Assembly: GCA_020698575.1 (NCBI GenBank) | Contig: CM036239.1 | Coordinates: 52,358,263 to 52,422,262, forward strand | DNA: 64,000 nucleotides | DNA from: Bostrychus sinensis | Lineage: Eukaryota; Chordata; Actinopteri; Gobiiformes; Eleotridae | Reading direction: 5' to 3' | In this document: one piece after another, positions 52,194 to 62,942 of the stretch | Layout: each line of letters starts with the position of its first letter | How positions within the stretch are numbered: position 1 is the first letter of the stretch | The notes under the pieces: generated by a model | Databases searched by the model: none | The model's input: only the letters and a program-made list of their open reading frames with translations | What the model was told of the DNA's origin: nothing | Position numbers and translations under genes: made by a program

Positions 52194-53195
52194 TTTCTTA
52201 CAGTGTGGGCATGCTCCTGATGAGGTGGCGGATGGTCTCCTGAGGGATCTCCTCCCAGACCTGAACTTATGCATCCTCCAACTCCTGGACAGTCTGTGGT
52301 GCAACGTGGCGTTGGTGGATGGAGCGAGACATGTCCCAGATGTGCTCAATTGGATTCAGGTCTGGGGAACGGGCGGCCAGTCCATAGCATCAATGCCTTG
52401 GTCTTGCAGGAACTGCTGACCCACTCCAGCCACAAGAGGTCTAGCATTGTCTTGCATTAGGAGGAACCCAGGGCCAACCGCACCAGCATATGGTCTCACA
52501 AGGGTCTGAGGATCTCATCTCAGTACCTAATGGCAGTCAGGCTACCTCTGGTGAGCACATGGAGGGCTGTGCGGGCCCCCAAAGAAACGCCATCCCACAC
52601 CATTACTGACCCACTGCCAAACCGGTCATGCTGGAGGATGTTGCAGGCAGCAGAACGTTCTCCACGGCGTCTCCAGACTCTGTCACGTCTGTCACATGTG
52701 CTCAGTGTGAACCTGCTTTCATCTGTGAAGAGCACAGGGCGCCAGTGGCCAATTTGCCAATCTAGGTGTTCTCTGGCAAATGACAAATGTCCTGCATGGT
52801 GTTGGGCTGTAAGCACAACCCCCACCTGTGGGGGCCCTCATACCCATACCACGGAGTCTGTTTCTGACCATTTGAGCAGACACATGCACATTTGTGGCCT
52901 GCTGGAGGTCATTTTGCAGGGCTCTGGCAGCGCTCCTCCTGTTCCTCCTTGCACAAAGGAGGAGGTAGTGGTCCTGCTGCTGGGTTGTTGCCCTCCTACG
53001 GCCTCCTCCACGTCTCCTGATGTACTGGCCTGTCTCCTGGTAGCGCCTCCATGCTCTGCACACTACACTGACAGACACAGCAAACCTTCTTGCCACAGCT
53101 CACATTGATGTTCCATCCTGGATGAGCTGCACTACCTGAGCCACTTGTGTGGGTTGTAGACTCCGTCTCATGCTACCACTAGAGTGAAAGCACCG
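52194..53195 (-). pseudogene. Tc1-like transposase pseudogene (copy 2)
   Basis: Same family as 7800-8645. The minus frame 53096-52719 holds the helix-turn-helix and linker (MARRFAVSVSVVCRAWRRYQ). A frameshift near 52825 moves to the frame 52825-52520 with LFTDESRFTLSTCDRRDRVW and GSVMVW. Further left, in other frames, lie remains of the second catalytic region (about 52440-52470) and of the C-terminus to about 52200. This copy keeps the 5' leader (to 53195) and the C-terminal half that copy 1 lacks, but it has neither terminal repeat. Inactive. Confidence 0.82.
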
Positions 53196-53482
53196 CCATC
53201 TGCACTGGCTTCCTGTCAGCTACAGAATTGATTTTAAATTATTATTGTTGGTTTTCAAATGTTTAAATGGCTTGGCTCCATCTTATCTCTGTGAGTTGCT
53301 CTCTCCTTATGTTCCAAGAAGAGAGATGAGGTCCACAAACCAGCACTTTTTAAATGTTCCCAGAACACACCTGAAAACTAGAAGTGATCGAGCGTTTTCT
53401 GTGGCAGCTCCCAAGTTGTGGAACAATTTGCCACTGAACATAAGAATGGCTCCATCTTTGATTGTTTTCAAGTCTTTATTAA

Positions 53483-54248
53483 AGTTACACTGTGTAACTT
53501 TTCTCCTAAATATGTGGGGCATACTGACTTGTTTTTGTGATTTTTTGAGCGATTATAAGGCCTGAGGCGCGATCTGTTGCTCCGAGCGGGGCTTCTGTAC
53601 TGAGAAACCACCCTCGTAGTTTGGCCAGGAGCGCTCCGCTGTTCAGGAAAAGTCACGTGACAGGGAACGACTTGCTTTACGGCATTCCCTTCTGCTCTTA
53701 TACCTGAGGTGCAGTATAACCATGAAGCTACTTTTAGCGTTGTTATTTTCGCCAGTTCGTCAGGACCGAAGGACACAAGAAGATGAAGACAATGTCGGAT
53801 GAGGCAAGAAAAAGAAAATGTGAAAGGGACCGCACCAGATCGCAGACAAGAGTTAACATCAGACAGACTTTTGCTCGCTGGCGTCAGATGAGAGACAGAG
53901 AAGGCTGCAAATCGGATCACGTTTTTGCTTCTTTATTGTTGGGCAGGTAAATTAGCCTCTTTATTTTTTCTTTAGAACGTGCTTTTTCATACAGTTATTA
54001 GTTGTTTTTACTGTGACCATTGCGCGATATTTGTTGATAAGCTAACGCTAGCGCTAACTCTATAGAAGATCCAGTCCAAACTTCCAAAGGTAGCAGCAGG
54101 TCAACTAAAGTTGAAACAATGATGGAAATAGACGCACGCTCGCACAGTTTCAGAAGGAGGAGGGGCCCTAGTGTTTACGTTTTGCGACGGTGCAGTGGCA
54201 CCTGTGGCCTCTAGAGGCGCAAGACCGGGAATCTTACACAGTGTAACT
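53483..54248. mobile_element. piggyBac-type MITE with TTAA duplication
   Basis: The termini AGTTACACTGTGTAACTTTT and, inverted, AGTTACACTGTGTAAGATTC are flanked by TTAA on both sides (53479-53482, 54249-54252). Excision in silico restores the LINE reading (TCTTTATTAAAGACTC). It carries an exon-like frame at 53783-53946. Confidence 0.75.
53783..53946 (+). other. Exon-like open frame inside the TTAA MITE
   Basis: ATG 53783 opens MKTMSDEARKRKCERDRTRS, QTRVNIRQTFARWRQMRDRE, GCKSDHVFASLLLG up to a donor GGGCAG|GTAAAT. The RTRVNI..aF.RWR.l....G.ksD...a.fLL pattern is one I associate with first coding exons of many predicted teleost nuclear proteins. It may act as a portable first exon. No partner exon was found here. 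Confidence 0.4.
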
Positions 54249-54475
54249 TTAAAGACTCACTTTTTTGCATTGGCTTTCACTGAGTAGGAGCCGAGCTGCC
54301 TATTTTGCAACAAATGTTCTGTATTTATTATTGCCGTTTGTTTCTTGTTTTTTTTTTTTTTACCCTATTATACTGTTGTATTTTCGTGTAAAGCACTTTG
54401 GGCGCCTGTGGTTGTTGTAAATGGGCTATATAAATAAAGCTGACCTGACGTGACCTAACCTGACCTTCTGACTCC

Positions 54476-55785
54476 TGCCTATTGCTTCTTGATTCTGATG
54501 CCTGGTCCCCTGCTGCATAACCTGTCAGTTAAAAGACTGTTATTTTCACTTTTGCTTTAAGTAATAAAGATACTATTTTGAACAGTTTTTCGCTGTGCTG
54601 CATTTGGATCCTTTATCCACCCTCCTGTCAGTTAAAGGTAATGACATAATTACATATAATTTATATCATGTGATAATTATTAATTTGCCTAGTTTATACA
54701 TTTCATGGTGGTATTTAATATTGAGTGTGTGGGTGGGTGATTGCATTGCCTGAAGAGCCCTTGATGACAAAAAAAGAGGAAACTTGGTGAAGGAAGAAAA
54801 ATGATGGTAGCAGAAGAAACAATGGAAGCTCTCCTTTATTTTTGCTTTCTTTCACATTTAACCCCCTTTGGCAGAGAATATTTTAGGTACCAGACTCATT
54901 CAACCATATACGATTTACACTAGGGATAAAGAAATAATTAGCCTTTTATATAAATTATATGTTGTTTAGTCTTAATTTGTGTGTGATTGCAATTTCTGAA
55001 GAGTCCTTGGAGTACACCTGAGGAGAGGAGGAAAAAGAATAATGGGGTAAAAAATGGAGTAGTTAGAAATGGAGAAACTGAGAGAAGACAAAGGTAACAT
55101 GGACAGTTCGAGAGAGATGTTATTTGTGTTTTTGGTTTATCTATCATTTTGTTGCAATACAAAAACCTCTGCTGTTGCTCAGTACTAATGGTAATTTATA
55201 TTTTGTATGTTGATTTTAGCCTATTGTTTTTGGTGTATATTGTTGCATCAGAATTTCAATGCCCGCTCTTTATTTAATATGGACCCCCTCATTGCCCCCT
55301 CAATGATATTTGTCTGGAGCCGCCCCAACTCCAGGACGCACTGCCCTGGATATATATAGCACATTGTCAAATCCTTAAATTTGTAAGGATCCAGCCCAAA
55401 TGTGAGTCTGGGAATGGTTCTTGGAGGTCTGGTTTGAAAAAGAGTGCAGACCTAAAAGCATCCTTCAGAATTAGCATTTCCCGTTCCGCTCGGCCTCATC
55501 TTTAGTCAGACTGCCTCCCGGTCGCAGTGCGGTGGATAGCAGCGCTGAGTGCAAGAGCCTCTGGCCTGCACCATTCTCTGAGAGCACTGAGCTACTCACA
55601 TCACAGGCAAACAAAGGACCCACATGCACCGACGAAGCACTCTGGTTTGAAATACAGACTGCCACCACCTTGGGTTGGTCCAGGCCAACACCGGACAGAG
55701 GAAACGCATTATACAAAAAAAAAAAAAAACTCATTCAGGGAATGAGGTTATGTCATTGTATAAAAGTCAATATTTACATAAATAT
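54476..55785. other. No gene; diverged tandem duplication
   Basis: Two related segments (about 54720-54960 and 54960-55190) both run gtgtgtg...gattgca...ctgaagag(c/t)cc...agaggaaa. A poly(A) run lies at about 55718-55731. Frames near 55500 show no motif. Confidence 0.35.
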
Positions 55786-56747
55786 TAGTGCTGTCAATCG
55801 ATTAAAAAAATTAATCAGATTAATCACACTCTTGGGCTGTGATTAATCACGATTAATCACAAAGTATAACTTGGTAGATTTTCCATGACAATATGCAGCG
55901 TTTAAATTTAAAAAAAGTCCAGAGAGGTTGAGTGTGTTTTTACTTGGATAAAAAAATACATCTCAGAAATAACTTCTGAATATTGTGAGAGAGCCTTTAA
56001 TAAGTCTGTGTAGTAACTGAGATAACGGTGTCTGCTGAACTGTGCTCTGCATTAAATCTACTGCAGACACCTGAGCCTCTCCTCTGCTCCTCTCAGCGCC
56101 GCAGGGGCGGGGCACGGTCACCTGTCAGGGGCGGGGCACGGTCACCTGTCTGCAGTGAGGCTGCCGCTCTGAGTCGAGAACTGACGCTTTATGGAAAAAA
56201 AAAAAAAAAACACCGCAAATGAATGGTTTGTAGGAGTTCGGGCTTGTGGCTCCATAAGTTCAGGGATGGCCATGGATCGCCCCCCTCTCTCACCGCAGGT
56301 CCAGGACGCACAGAAAGCACAGCTCCCAGGAACACGTATGGACAGAGGCAGTGAAAGGAAGTGATATAAAAAGCACACGTAACATTTATTAGTAAAAAGT
56401 TTTACACGAGACTCGTGAGGGGAGGGAAAGGAGAGAGCTGTAGTGCAACGGCCAAAGCAGTGGACTTGTCCTGAAGTCGAACCACAGGCAAACGCATGTG
56501 TGGCAGGTGCTCTCTCCTCTGTGGACGCGCAGCTCTTTTACCGTGAAAACAAGTCAATGTTGTGATATACGCACATTTCCAAGACGGTCACGCGCCCCCG
56601 ACACGGCTTCATGCCCTCCAAAATGCTTTGAGAAGCGCTGCTGTACGGCAAAACAGATCGTGTGATTAATTTGCGTTAATAAATTTTAACGTGTTCATTT
56701 TTTTTCTATTAATTGCATGCGTTAACGCATTAACGCTGACAGCCCTA
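55786..56747 (+). mobile_element. hAT-like element, complete, 962 bases
   Basis: It starts TAGTGCTGTCAATCGATTAA and ends ttaacgctgacagccctA (inverted TAGGGCTGTCAGCGTTAA). A perfect 8-base duplication ATAAATAT flanks it (55778-55785, 56748-56755). It contains a two-unit ggggcacggtcacctgtc repeat. No transposase. A relative at 62943 is rearranged. Confidence 0.8.
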
Positions 56748-56755
56748 ATAAATAT

Positions 56756-57118
56756 ATATGTCAAAATGATTGGAAGCAGAATTCGTACAACATGCAACCA
56801 AACCACTGTTGTTAGAGTCTGAGGAAATCTTATAGCTCAAGAAGTTGTACTCTGAAATCTAAAGGGGATTAAATAAAACCACATATAACCCTGTAAGAAA
56901 GGGGTGTACTTATTAACATCTCTGAACTCTTAGGGGCCCTTCTAATATGGGGTTATATTATATAAGCATGTGAAATGTGCAATTTTCTTGTCTCTATAAA
57001 ACATGTTATACATTTTTTGTATATTCTACTGTAAAGGACAAAAAAAAAATCTTCACTCTGATATATTCCATCACATACAGTTCAGTACTTTCCCATTTGT
57101 CATGGTTTAGATTGTACC
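56756..57118. other. No gene seen
   Basis: AT-rich spacer between two hAT-type elements. Confidence 0.4.
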
Positions 57119-57126
57119 ACTGCTGA

Positions 57127-57585
57127 TGCCTGGAAAATCCAGACTGATATGTCTCTGTGTTATTCTACAGAGAAATATCAGTCTGGTCACCACGCCGTCC
57201 GCAGTGGTTTACTCAAACCCAAACCGTACCGTGCATTTTGATTGGTTTATTTAAGTCACGTGTTCTTCGCGAGCAGCGTCACTTGTACGCGTCTCACCAC
57301 CGACAACAATCAAGATGGCGCACCGAGAAGCCGAGAGTTTGTTTCATTCAGCGGTATGGTACGGTAATGTTGAAATAACTCCCTCGTTCCTCCCTCGTGG
57401 CTTCACTACTCCGTTTGTTTACTTTCTCACTTTCTTGTCGCTTTGTTAACGTCACGTCCGCCATTTTCTGATTGGCTAACTCCGCTGTCCGTTAACTTGG
57501 GTTTGCTCCGCCCTAGAAATCGAATTGATTCTAAGGCGACCAGACTCATCCACTGGTACAGCGGTGAGTCTGGAATTTCCAGGCA
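57127..57585. mobile_element. hAT-like MITE with subterminal hairpins
   Basis: The termini TGCCTGGAAAATCCAGACT and, inverted, TGCCTGGAAATTCCAGACT have an exact 8-base duplication ACTGCTGA (57119-57126, 57586-57593). Each end folds on itself (ccagactgatat...atatcagtctgg; gaccagactc...gagtctgg). Short frames inside are not genes. Confidence 0.78.
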
Positions 57586-57593
57586 ACTGCTGA

Positions 57594-59400
57594 TGCTTCA
57601 TGACCTTAGCATTTGTTGGTATAAAACACCAGTGTGGGATTGCCCTGCTCGGAGCTTTTCTGACCTACACTTTTCTCTTCTTCACTCCATCTTTTGCAAA
57701 AGAATAAACACCACAAAGACAACTGTTTGACTCAAGTTGACTCAAGGCCTGTTCTTTCTCACACATTTATACAAACTACCAAAATTTCCACAACACCACT
57801 TTCATTTACCTGTTTTTCATCATCTACTCTACATATCTACAAATATTGATATCAAATATTAATTTCCTTTTTTATGATTTTAACCCCTTAAATGCCAGGG
57901 CTTGGTGATGATGCCACCCCGTTTAGGGTAAAAATAAATAAATAAATAATTGTAAAAGATTTTGTCTCATAAAAACATGACTAAATAAGGGTCATATTTT
58001 CTCATCTTCTGAAGACGTGGTGGCATTGTCCCAAAAATCTGGCATTTATCTCAGGTGTATTTGATTCTAATAAGCTCAAACAAAGAAGAATTAGGGCCGG
58101 GAATTGATTAAAAAAAATTAATTAATCGCTTGCCTAAATAAGGTACAACCAACAAATACACAAAACTTACCTAAAAAAGCATGGAGCAAAATAAGTTTAA
58201 TTCTTTAATTAATAACAATTGTTGTGGTTCACAACAGTGTAAATACTATGAACTGTGTTACTCCAGTGGTAACTGAACTCATCCTTGCATAGACTGCACA
58301 TAACTTTTGTTTTGTCTATATTGCTGTCTGGTGACGATTTGAAGCAGAATTGTCCATTTAGCAATGTGTCTTTTTGGTCACTCATGTTGCTTTAGCTCGT
58401 TCACTTGTTGCATTAGGCTCGTTCCAGATGAACTGCGCCTCGCCTGGATTGTGAACGAGAGTGCACGGCCGCAATGAGAGGAGGGGAAATACACCTGTAC
58501 TGAAGTCAGACAGTTTGTGACTCAGATCACGCACCATCACGCCCCAAATCCACTTCTTGCGTGTGTTGGTTTATCCAGGTCAAAACTGTAACTTTAGTCT
58601 GTATTTTTTTTTTAAAAAGAGGCGGGGGAAGAAGGAGAGGAGGGCAGTGAAGTGTCGTGCATTACGTTTCTGATCAGCACTAAACTCAGATCCAATCACC
58701 TGTCCGTTCACTGCTGACAGGTGGGCGTTTTCCCATCATGCACTGAGCCGTGCAGCCTCCGCAGTTGCTCCTGATGAACAGGCGCTGGTCTCGTTTGGAT
58801 CTCATGGTGACCGTCACACTTGTGGCATCAGAGCAAGTCGGGAACAAGTCGGACACAAATCTAACTGGCGTACACTGCGCACAGACCGACACTGATTGAA
58901 ACTGTGCAAGTCTGGCTCATCTCGAATGCACCTGATGGATGGAAACGGAAATGTGTCGTCTTTTACGGTCGCAAAGACCCGTGGCGTGTTGCTGCCTCTG
59001 TCAGTGTTGTCGTAATATTTTTGTTGTGATCAAATTAATCGATGCATCAGTTGAAATTAACGCGATTAAATCAATAAATTAAAACACTGCGTAAACGCAA
59101 TAATTTTCCCAGCCATTTTCCCAGAAAAATATAATAATATTTTGTATAGCTTCAAAATGAAAGGTGCAATTACATGCTTTATGATCTGAATGTGAGTATT
59201 TTTGTGTGCAGTGTAGTGTTTACTTTCTGTAGGAGCTGAGCTGGAAACAAGATCATTTAAAAAAGACAACATCTCACCAACAATCATTCCATTTGCTAAA
59301 TTATCAAAAGACAAAAAATGAAAAGCTTGTACAATGCCCACAATGGTCACAGAGGGCTAGGGTGGTTTATTTGCAGACCAACTCAGCATGAAGAAAGAGG
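57594..59400. other. No gene; possible further element at about 58093-59080
   Basis: agggccgggaattgattaa at 58094 and attaacgcgattaaatc near 59057 recall the ends of the hAT-like families nearby, but I could not confirm inverted termini or a duplication. Frames here lack motifs. Confidence 0.3.
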
Positions 59401-59520
59401 GGAACAGTATGAGAATATACTGAGGCAGGGGAAGAGTATGAGAATATACTGAGACAGAGGGAAAAATATGAGAATATACTGAGACTGAGAGAACAGTATG
59501 AGAATATACTGAGACAGGGG
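59401..59520 (+). repeat. Four 30-base tandem repeats
   Basis: Each unit contains tatgagaatatactgag at exact 30-base spacing (59407, 59437, 59467, 59497), followed by a variable acaggggaacag part. It makes a repetitive SVYSHT frame on the minus strand. Confidence 0.93.
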
Positions 59521-60062
59521 AAACAGTGGGGCTCCAACAGAGTGTACAGACAAGATGGTTTAACAACAGCACAGAGACAAGAATCAATTAGAGCCACACT
59601 TAATTTAAGGAGTGCTGTGTTCACTGACTCAGGACTATGGAAATACACTGTACACTTCTGCACCTCAGAGATAAAATAACATGTGATAATAGTTTTGAGA
59701 TGAGCATTTCATGACCAGACCATTTTGCATTTTAACTGGCTATGTTACTTCACAGGCTTGTTGGGGGAAATAATCATCATGTGTCTGCATAAAAGCCAAG
59801 AGTACAACCAACAAATTCATTTAGGTTATCCATAAATCCAGGTGCACCCCCTATGGTCACTAGGCTTGGTGCTGAGGGGCTATAACCACTGTTCATTTCC
59901 GTCACTGGTCATAAAAGAATCACCCCACTGTCCCATACAGCCTCAGTGGCCTTAACCCTCATCCTATCAACCTATTTTGCATATGTAGATTACTGAGTGG
60001 GGTGACTTCTGACCCCACAGATAAACAAAACAAAACAAATACAAAAAAGTCACAGTTTTCAT
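59521..60062. other. No gene seen
   Basis: No recognisable feature. Confidence 0.4.
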
Positions 60063-60430
60063 TTAAAGGTCCCCTATTCTTGTAAATTGACCATTTTTGA
60101 GCTTTTAATCATGTTATAATGTTGCTCTCACCTCAAAAGCATACCTGGAGTAGTATTTTGTTTCATTCACATGTTTCAGTAATTCTGTATGCTGAAGCTG
60201 TCCCCTTTCTAATAATCTGAAAACGCTCACAGCTCTACGTAGACACGCAAAACCAGGAAATGCTTCTGCTTGTTTCTAAAGCCCATACATCGTCACCGGA
60301 CTCGTTCTAAACATTTCAGCGTTTAAACTGCTGTCACTGTGAGAGTGATTTTGCTAATAGCTGGGCTAATTATCTGTCCTTTCCCCATCATTGGAAGAAG
60401 GGGGAGACAGACACCTAATCCAAATATAAA
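60063..60430 (+). repeat. Dispersed AAAGGTCCCCTATT-type repeat, second copy
   Basis: Relative of 51040-51276 in the opposite orientation; its right part is interrupted by the hAT element at 60439. Confidence 0.5.
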
Positions 60431-60438
60431 GTCACATG

Positions 60439-61795
60439 CAGGGCTTAATTTGTAAATCAAACGATGCCGGAACAAAAATTGCGCTTTGACACCGAGGTCC
60501 ACAAGGCCAACACTGTTCCCGGATCGTACACACAACACAATGCTTAGGTGCACACACATCACAAAATACCAAGCAACTGCTCATTTATACTGAGTTTTAA
60601 ATTATATTTTAACATATTTGTTAACATTATTATACATTATATCGTTTCACTTCAGTGAAATGTGTTAGTGTACGTTTGTGTGATTGCTCAGCTGATCGAG
60701 AAATCAGCTGCTACGCATAATTACTGTGCTTTTGTAGACTCGCTCTGTCATAGACCGACTGTGTGCAGCCACCAGTCTGAAGCAAGAACACAGACGCATG
60801 CAGCTGTGGTCTGTAAAAACAAAGTCTAGACTAGGAAAGGGAGCACATGGCAGCAGTAAGCTCTCAGTAGCCTTATCATGTCTCTCCTTTTGCTTTCGCT
60901 TCTTTTTAGTGACTGCCATGGAGCGCACAGTCTTCTCCGCGTAATGGCGTTTCGCGGCTCCAGGCTCTAGGCTCTGTGGGCCTCAGCGCGTTAGCTTGAG
61001 TTTACAGATGCCTTTGAACAAACAAAAAAGAACAAACTGCTGTGGATCCATGCCCCGTGCGCACATGGGATATAGCACATCGAGGTCGCGTGGCGTAATG
61101 TTACCCTGGCCATGTAACAGTGACACTGGCGTTTAACTGGCCCTGGGTCTCATCCTGTGACCCACGATCAGCGTTAGCTCTAGCTTCCATATTAATTTGA
61201 ATAAAAGAACAAACTGACGTGGCACTGCCATGTCCCGTGCGCTCTCTGGCGCATTGGGGAAATAACGCGGCACATCCAAATCATGTAGGTCCCCTCCGCG
61301 TAACCAAAGTCAGGACAAATTCAACAGATTTACTGTCTTCTGGCTGTTAGCAAACACATCACTTTTGACTTAAAGAGCAGCAGTCAGCTGTGGCTCCACT
61401 CGCGTTTGTAAAAACACAGCCTACTATGGCTCTGTGCAGCTTTGTGGATGCAGCAGGGATTGGGCGGGGTCGGGGGACATCTCAAGGTACGCACAGTGTG
61501 TACTGCTGTACACCTGCAGACACCACTGGTGTTAACAGTGGTGAATAGATCTTTCAGTTTGACGTGAAGGTCTTTTCCACCGGATTCCCTGTACACTCTA
61601 TAGACACGAATTACGGCGCGGCGACAGTCCGTGTTGAAGCGCTCACGCGGAAATGAAGCGTGGCTTTTATGTTTAAAACATATGCATTTCTGTGTAATTA
61701 CACCTCCAACCTAGTTGTGTATGAGTTACCGGATCCAAGCAAACAGTTGCCGGATCGGACCGCGTCAAAATAAGGAAGTTTCAAATTAAGCCCTG
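60439..61795. mobile_element. hAT-like element, 1357 bases
   Basis: Ends CAGGGCTTAATTTG on both sides (inverted), with an exact 8-base duplication GTCACATG (60431-60438, 61796-61803). The interior has no transposase; minus frames at 60704-60928 and 61384-61596 are without motifs. Confidence 0.8.
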
Positions 61796-61839
61796 GTCAC
61801 ATGGATTGTGACATTATTTTATGTTTTGTCTGATTACAT

Positions 61840-62710
61840 TAAAGGTGTTATGGAGAATCTTTATAAATTCATTTTTTGCAATATTACCTAAAGCTGCCTT
61901 CCCTGGGCGATAACTGACTCTTAATTATATGTACTAGGAAAAAACTGACACTATACATCAACTGTGGACCATTGGCCCGCAGACCTGTCAGTCACTGCAC
62001 CTCCATGCGAAAGCGCTGCTCCGGCTGTGCATATGTGCAGTGCTGCGTTCTGCTGGCGTAGCAGCAGCAGCAGCAGCAGCGTTAGCTTGAGGGCGTAGCA
62101 CGTTGACTAAGAAGAAATGTCAACCAAACAGCTACTGAAGAAAAACTGCTTATCTCCCACTTTCTCCCAGCTTAACAGGTAAATTAGCTTGTAGTTTTGT
62201 TGTAATATAATTTTCTTGAGCTTGTTAGACTTATGATATTAATTAGTCTCCTGTGCATGCTAATGGCTGCTAATGCTACCAGCTGTAATGAGAGTGAGTT
62301 AGAAGTTACGTGTTTATTTTATAATCTTGTACCTAAAGGCTACTCTTATGTTAAAAGCAGAAAAGAAGGGAGATTTTGTCTGTGTGAATCATTTCACACT
62401 TATGACAGTGTTTTCATGTCTCCTCCTCTCACAGGCAATGGGGGAGACCTTCAGCCTCTGCTAAACAGCTTTGTTCTGTTTGCTAAATAACTGGAATTTA
62501 GTCTCTAAACCGTTGCTCAGATGAGCTAATGTAACTAAAGTGCACAAGTAGCATTACAGCAGAGCAGCGGTGCTGCCTCACACAGAGACAGGACACAGAC
62601 CGAGCAGGCCGCAGGAGTGTTCTCAGCGAAAGTTTAGAAGTATTCGTTACATTTGTTGTAGAGCTGAGGCTTTATGTGTTAATTACAATTAATTAATTAC
62701 AGAAAAACGT
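61840..62710 (+). repeat. Unnamed dispersed repeat R1, copy 2
   Basis: Uninterrupted relative of 26390-27660. It includes a (CAG)n run (about 62060-62079) and a short open frame from ATG 62118 (MSTKQLLKKNCLSPTFSQLN) that ends at a donor-like AACAG|GTAAATTAG, in the same place as in copy 1. Not recognised as a known gene. Confidence 0.5.
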
Positions 62711-62942
62711 GTTGGAAAAAATAACGCATTTAATCACACTTGCCAAAGGCAACACAGTTCCTTGGTTTCTGGTGTACACTAAACTAGAGCTGGACATATT
62801 TGGCCAATTGGACCATTATACATCCATGACCTGGACGTACTGTGTTTATGCCAATGTCAGTGCGCACACAGCGTGGTTTCCTCCCAGCTGACTGATGCTT
62901 CAGAGATGACTGAAATTATATGATTATATGGTCTGTTATAAT

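Larger units (their letters stand above)
53196..54475 (+). mobile_element. L2/Rex1-type LINE 3' end, split by a TTAA MITE
   Basis: 53196-53482 encodes HWLPVSYRIDFKLLLLVFKC, LNGLAPSYLCELLSPYVPRR, APKLWNNLPLNIR and VFKSLLK, the C-terminal end of a LINE RT protein. After the MITE the last codons and 3' UTR resume (KTHFFALAF-like, then aaagcactttgggcgcctgt and atgggctatataaataaagc) and end in tgacctgacgtgacc repeats. 5'-truncated where it meets the Tc1 copy. Confidence 0.72.

Noticed and set aside
53468..53920. 150-codon minus-strand ORF
   Set aside because: It crosses the MITE border and lacks motifs; the plus-strand exon-like frame explains the coding look.
56028..56378. ORFs with GGARSPVRGGARSPV-type repeats (also 63312-63707)
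   Set aside because: They lie in a non-coding hAT-like element and come from its 24-base tandem unit.
59357..59663. Repetitive SVYSHT protein on the minus strand
   Set aside because: Produced by four 30-base tandem repeats; no start context or family.
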